DNA of 64,000 bases from Mycobacterium paragordonae (lineage in GTDB: Bacteria; Actinomycetota; Actinomycetes; Mycobacteriales; Mycobacteriaceae): NCBI RefSeq assembly GCF_003614435.1, contig NZ_CP025546.1, positions 4,154,001 to 4,218,000 of the forward strand, read 5' to 3'. The position numbers and the translations under genes are program-made. A model generated the notes under the pieces. That model did not search any database. It was not told the origin of the DNA and saw only the letters and a program-made list of their open reading frames with translations. Position 1 is the first letter of the stretch, and each line of letters begins with the position of its first letter. Shown here one piece after another: positions 60,157 through 64,000 of the stretch.

Positions 60157-61059
60157 TCAGACTGTCAGTCGCCGGGACGGGGTCTGCACCGGTCGCGCGA
60201 CGATAACCGGTGTGCTGGTGGAATGCAGAACCGCGTTGCTGACCGACCCGAGCAACATGGTGCCGACCGCGCCGCGACCGTGGCTGCCCACCACCACAAG
60301 CTGGGCGGACTCGGCCTGCTTGATCAGCTGTCGTGCGGGACGGTCGCACACCACGACGCGGCGCACGGTCACATCCGGGAATTGCTCCTGCCATCCCGCG
60401 AGGCGCTCGGCCAGAATGCGGTCCGCGTCCTCCTTGAAGATGGTCCAGTCCAGGCCGGGCAGTTCGACGGCCTCGATGTCGCTCCAGGCATGCACGGCTT
60501 TGAGCTCGGCCCCGCGCCGGGAGGCTTCTTCGAATGCGATCGCTGTCGCCAGTTCGGAAGCCGGCGACCCGTCGATCCCCACGACGACCGGAGCTCCCGC
60601 GGGTGCGTGCTCGTCACGGATCACCGCCACGGGACAGTTCGCGCGTCGCACCACGCCCGCGCTCACCGAGCCGAGCAGACCCCGGCCTAGCGCCGAGCGA
60701 CCGTGGCTGCCCACCACCAGCATTTCCGCGTCCGCGGACAGCTGTACCAGCGTCGGCACCGGCGGCGAGCATTTCAGTTCAGTGGAGATCAGCACCGGCC
60801 GGGCCGAACCGACGATGTCTTCGGCCACCTTGACCGCGTGTTGCAGCACCCGCCGGCCGTCCTCGTCCCGCCATATCCCCATGCCCATCGACAGCGGCAT
60901 CTCGGGGTACATCGGGACGGCCGCGTTCACCATGTGGATCAGCGTCAGGGGAACATGGCGCATCGCGGCCTCACGTGCCGCCCACACCACCGCGGCGTTC
61001 GATGGTTCCGAACCGTCGACCCCGACGAGGATGCCGCGGCGCTCAGCCAGCGCGTCCAT
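60157..61059 (-). CDS. Universal stress protein, two tandem UspA domains (Rv2005c-like)
   Basis: A 300-residue tandem Usp protein, a close paralogue of the 53327-54199 product. The ATP motifs are GSHGRSALGRGLLGS and [15 protein letters not shown]. The order Usp, kinase-like protein (leftward) and divergent OtsB1 matches Rv2005c, Rv2004c and Rv2006 of M. tuberculosis. It heads a leftward set of five closely spaced genes down to 54310. The DosR-type module is 21-71 bases upstream. Confidence 0.93.
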   Translation of the reverse strand: MDALAERRGILVGVDGSEPSNAAVVWAAREAAMRHVPLTLIHMVNAAVPMYPEMPLSMGMGIWRDEDGRRVLQHAVKVAEDIVGSARPVLISTELKCSPPVPTLVQLSADAEMLVVGSHGRSALGRGLLGSVSAGVVRRANCPVAVIRDEHAPAGAPVVVGIDGSPASELATAIAFEEASRRGAELKAVHAWSDIEAVELPGLDWTIFKEDADRILAERLAGWQEQFPDVTVRRVVVCDRPARQLIKQAESAQLVVVGSHGRGAVGTMLLGSVSNAVLHSTSTPVIVARPVQTPSRRLTV

Positions 61060-61079
61060 TTCCGTACTCCCTCCGTTAC

Positions 61080-61130
61080 CGAAAACGCTATTGCCCGAAC
61101 CGAGCTGGGTCGTGGGGCTTTAGTCACCAA
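61080..61130. promoter_or_regulatory. DosR-type promoter module between usp and otsB1
   Basis: The box reads TTGGTGACTAAAGCCCCACG leftward (61111-61130), close to the DosR consensus TTSGGGACTWWAGTCCCSAA. The block GCAATAGCGTTTTCG lies at 61080-61094, exactly as in the first usp promoter. The box is 73 bases from the otsB1 start and could serve both directions. Confidence 0.7.
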
Positions 61131-61202
61131 GTGCAGTGACGTGCGACCTTCATTGCCTTTTCAGCGGCCAATTGAGGCCCACGCTGTGGCATCGTCACTG
61201 AC

Positions 61203-64000
61203 GTGACCGACTGGCCCGCCACCATTGACCGGCGTTACCACGATGCGGTGATCCTGAATATCGACGGGGTTCTCTCCGCGGCGGTTTCGGGTGGCTTCCG
61301 GGCCTCCGATTCCACTGGACCGCTGCTCCGCCGACTGCGTGATGCGGGCATCGGCACGGCCGTCTATTCGGCCGCCCGTGGCGGAGTGCAGCTGCCGGGT
61401 GCACTCATCGACGATCTGGTCGATGTCGACGTGGTGGAGTTCGCCGACGAGCACGACCCGACGGTGCTGACCCGGACCGCGTCGCGGCTGAAGGTCCGCC
61501 CCGACCGCTGCGCCGTCATCGAGCACGATCCGGCCGCGGTCGAGGACGCCTGTGCCGCCGGATTCAGCCTGGTGATCGGGCTCGACCACGGCACCGAGGA
61601 ACTCGCGTTGCACGGGGCTGACGCCGTCATCGCCGACCTGGCCGAGATCTCGGTGCGCAACGGGGACGCGGTGATCTCGGCCATCACCGACGCCCTGCAG
61701 GTCTACAGCCAGGTCAGGGAACTCGTCACGGCCCGCCAGCCGGTGGCCTTCGTCGACTTCGACGGCACCCTGGCCGACATCGTCGGCCAGCCGGAGTCGG
61801 CGAAGCTGGTGCCCGGCGCCGCCGAAGCGTTGCGCGCACTGAGCAGGCAATGCCCGGTGGCGGTGATCAGCGGCCGCGACCTGGCCGACCTCCGCGCCAA
61901 GATCGACGTCGACGGGTTGTGGTTCGCCGGCAGCCACGGATTCGAACTGGTCGCGCCCGACGGCACGCTGCACCAGAATACCGACGCCGCGGCTTCGGTC
62001 GCCGTCTTGGTGCGTGCGGCAACACATTTGGCCGAAGAACTCAAAGACGTCCCCGGTACGATCGTGGAGCGCAAACGTTTCGCGGTGGCTGTGCACTACC
62101 GCAACGCCGAACCGCAGTCCGTCGACCGGGTGATCGCGGCGGTGCGCCGGCTGGGACGCGCGACGGGGCTCCGTGTCACGACCGGACGCAAGTTGGTCGA
62201 GCTGCGGCCGAACGTCTCCTGGGACAAGGGCAGGGCGCTGCACTGGATTCTGGAATACCTGGCCGCTGAGGGGGATTCGGGGTCAGCCACCACACTGCCG
62301 ATCTTCATCGGCGATGACATCAGCGACGAGGACGCTTTCGACGCGATCCGCTTCGACGGTGTGGGAATCGCGGTTCGCCACCTGGAGGGCGGCGACCGGC
62401 CGTCAGCCGCCAGCTTCAGTCTCGAAAGCCCCTCTGCTGTAACCGAATTCCTGCAGCTACTGGCCGACGACCTGAGGGAGGAGTCGGAGGCTCCCCACGA
62501 TGCGTGGGAGCTCGCCTACGACTACTACGACCCGGTGAGCGAACGGCTGCGCGAAACGCTGTGCACCGTGGGCAACGGCTACGTCGCCACCCGCGGCTGC
62601 GCTCCCGAAGCCGCCGCGTCGCAGCACCATTACCCGGGTACCTACGCCACCGGTGTATACAACATCCTCGCCGACCAGATCGCGGGCCGGACCATCGAGA
62701 ACGAGAGCCTGGTCAACCTGCCCAACTGGCTGTCCCTGACATTGCGGATCGACGGTGGCCCCTGGTTCGACATCGACCAGGCCGAAATCCTTTCTTACCG
62801 ACAGGTATTCGACCTACGCCATGCGACGCTGTCGCGTAGGGTGCGTTTCACCGACGGCGCCGGCAGGATCACGACGCTGGACCAGCAGCGCTTCGCGTCG
62901 ATGCACGATCCGCACCTACTGTGCATGAAAACCACCGTCCACCCCGAAAACTGGTCGGGGACGGTCGAGTTCGAGTCGCTGGTGGACGCGACCGTGCGCA
63001 ACACCATGGTCGAACGCTACAAGCCGCTGTCCAGCGCACACCTCACCGAAGCGGTGATCGACGAGACCGCGCCCAGTGGCGTGGTGCTGCGCACCGAGAC
63101 CTCGCAGTCGCGCATCGCGATCGCAATGGCCGCCCGCAGCAGCGTGTGGCACGGTGACACCCCGGCCGACGTGCAACACACGATGATCCGCGAGCACAAC
63201 CGCGGCGGTCAACGCATCGAGGTTGCGGTCGAGTCCGGCCGGCCGGTGACCCTGGAGAAGATCGTGACCATCTTCACCGGCCGGGATGCCGCGATCGCCG
63301 AACCGGCCGCCGCCGCGGCCGTATGCCTCGACGCGGCCGGGCGCTACGCCGAACTGCACCAGGCGCACGAGCGGGCGTGGGCGCGGCTGTGGGAGCAGTG
63401 CAACGTCGGCCTTTCCGACGGAGACGACGCGCTGCGGATCCTGCGGTTGCACCTGGTGCATGTGCTGCAGACGATCTCTCCGCACACCGCCGAACTCGAC
63501 GCCGGCGTCCCGGCCCGGGGACTGCACGGCGAGGCCTACCGCGGACACGTGTTCTGGGACTCGCTGTTCATCTCGCCGGTACTGAGCCTGCGGATGTCGA
63601 ATGTGTCCCGGTCGCTGCTGCTGTACCGGTACCGACGGCTGCCGGAAGCCCGTCGTGCGGCCCACCGCGCCGGCCATCTGGGCGCCATGTTTCCGTGGCA
63701 GTCGGGCAGCGACGGACGCGAAGTCAGCCAGGAAGTCCATCTCAATCCCCAGTCGGGTCGCTGGCTGCCCGACGCCAGCGCGCGGGCACATCACGTCGGT
63801 CTTGCCGTTGCCTACAACACCTGGCAGAACTATCAGGTCAGCGGGGACCGCCAGTTCCTGGTGGACTACGGCACCGAGATGCTGGTCGAGATCGCGCGAT
63901 TCTGGGTGGGTCTGGCCAACTTCGACGCCGTCCTGGGCCGCTACACGATCCGCGGCATCATCGGGCCGGATGAGTTCCATTCCGGTTACCCCGGCCGGGA
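61203..64000 (+). CDS. otsB1: OtsB1-like fusion: HAD, trehalose-6-phosphate phosphatase, GH65 phosphorylase (partial)
   Basis: The frame opens at GTG 61203 and runs off the window (more than 930 residues). It has three parts. Residues 1 to about 165 are HAD-like, but the first catalytic Asp is Asn (LNIDGVLS). Residues about 180-420 are a trehalose-phosphatase HAD with intact D185 and D187 (FVDFDGTL) and GDDISDEDAF. Residues from about 430 are a glycoside hydrolase 65-type phosphorylase domain, with the general acid Glu924 in GPDEFHSGY near the end. This matches M. tuberculosis Rv2006 (about 1,327 residues), a DosR-regulated gene. Whether the phosphatase activity is real in this paralogue is debated. 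Confidence 0.92.
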   Translation, partial: MTDWPATIDRRYHDAVILNIDGVLSAAVSGGFRASDSTGPLLRRLRDAGIGTAVYSAARGGVQLPGALIDDLVDVDVVEFADEHDPTVLTRTASRLKVRPDRCAVIEHDPAAVEDACAAGFSLVIGLDHGTEELALHGADAVIADLAEISVRNGDAVISAITDALQVYSQVRELVTARQPVAFVDFDGTLADIVGQPESAKLVPGAAEALRALSRQCPVAVISGRDLADLRAKIDVDGLWFAGSHGFELVAPDGTLHQNTDAAASVAVLVRAATHLAEELKDVPGTIVERKRFAVAVHYRNAEPQSVDRVIAAVRRLGRATGLRVTTGRKLVELRPNVSWDKGRALHWILEYLAAEGDSGSATTLPIFIGDDISDEDAFDAIRFDGVGIAVRHLEGGDRPSAASFSLESPSAVTEFLQLLADDLREESEAPHDAWELAYDYYDPVSERLRETLCTVGNGYVATRGCAPEAAASQHHYPGTYATGVYNILADQIAGRTIENESLVNLPNWLSLTLRIDGGPWFDIDQAEILSYRQVFDLRHATLSRRVRFTDGAGRITTLDQQRFASMHDPHLLCMKTTVHPENWSGTVEFESLVDATVRNTMVERYKPLSSAHLTEAVIDETAPSGVVLRTETSQSRIAIAMAARSSVWHGDTPADVQHTMIREHNRGGQRIEVAVESGRPVTLEKIVTIFTGRDAAIAEPAAAAAVCLDAAGRYAELHQAHERAWARLWEQCNVGLSDGDDALRILRLHLVHVLQTISPHTAELDAGVPARGLHGEAYRGHVFWDSLFISPVLSLRMSNVSRSLLLYRYRRLPEARRAAHRAGHLGAMFPWQSGSDGREVSQEVHLNPQSGRWLPDASARAHHVGLAVAYNTWQNYQVSGDRQFLVDYGTEMLVEIARFWVGLANFDAVLGRYTIRGIIGPDEFHSGYPGR

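Noticed and set aside
62916..63980. A 354-residue open frame on the - strand
   Set aside because: It is antisense to the GH65 domain of OtsB1, which has a continuous and motif-supported frame.

Overview
The window is chromosomal DNA of a Mycobacterium, most likely a slow-growing non-tuberculous species. It is GC-rich with heavy GTG start usage. It carries a PPE-MPTR protein, a WS/DGAT acyltransferase, two PknE/PknF-like Ser/Thr kinases, three P450s, several F420/flavin (LLM-class) oxidoreductases, tandem-domain universal stress proteins and the long OtsB1 fusion typical of slow growers. Recognisable anchors (NhaP-type antiporter, SseB-like sulfurtransferase, secreted phosphorylase-like protein, MalY-like lyase, haloalkane dehalogenase) recall the M. 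tuberculosis Rv2287-Rv2296 neighbourhood, heavily interleaved with accessory genes. The right end recalls Rv2004c-Rv2005c-Rv2006 of the DosR dormancy regulon. These comparisons are from memory, not from a search.

Layout. 0-4.5 kb: IS3-type transposase tail, then a translationally coupled operon (M24 peptidase, degenerate M24 paralogue, VOC protein) divergent from a P450. 4.5-9.4 kb: wax ester synthase, FAD-linked oxidase, a dispersed hairpin repeat, a small secreted protein and a PknE-like kinase. 9.4-16 kb: TetR with a flavin monooxygenase and candidate operator, PPE-MPTR, a coupled set (chagasin-like lipoprotein, unknown protein, DsbA-fold protein), and a DUF5685 protein with an extreme Cys-rich tail. 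16-26 kb: antiporter, FAD monooxygenase, an alsS-budA acetoin pair, TetR-P450 divergent from an LLM oxidoreductase and an EthD-like protein, a secreted protein and sulfurtransferase. 26-37.6 kb: secreted phosphorylase, M23 lipoprotein, hydrolases, orphan EfeO, P450, LLM enzymes, SDR and DapB-like dehydrogenase around a perfect palindrome. 37.7-38.75 kb: an AbiEi/DUF559 gene bracketed by two matching hairpins at the 5' end of malY. 39-49 kb: DUF417 protein, PadR, membrane proteins, CysQ, haloalkane dehalogenase, flavin monooxygenase, kinase, SDR and small proteins.

49.4-53.3 kb is the most unusual region. A bicupin is followed by a 649-residue fusion (cysteine-dioxygenase-like cupin, a His/Cys-dyad caspase-like region, a SAM methyltransferase) that overlaps a MurI-like racemase. 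The fusion has three 11-bp tandem repeats and a palindrome in front. The combination suggests a small uncharacterised biosynthetic or modification pathway.

53.3-64 kb looks like a hypoxia/dormancy locus. Two universal stress protein genes share a duplicated promoter module with DosR-like boxes. One box probably drives a five-gene leftward operon (Usp, kinase-like Rv2004c homologue, PEP synthase, active KAS III, degenerate KAS III) and may also serve the divergent otsB1, which runs off the window end.
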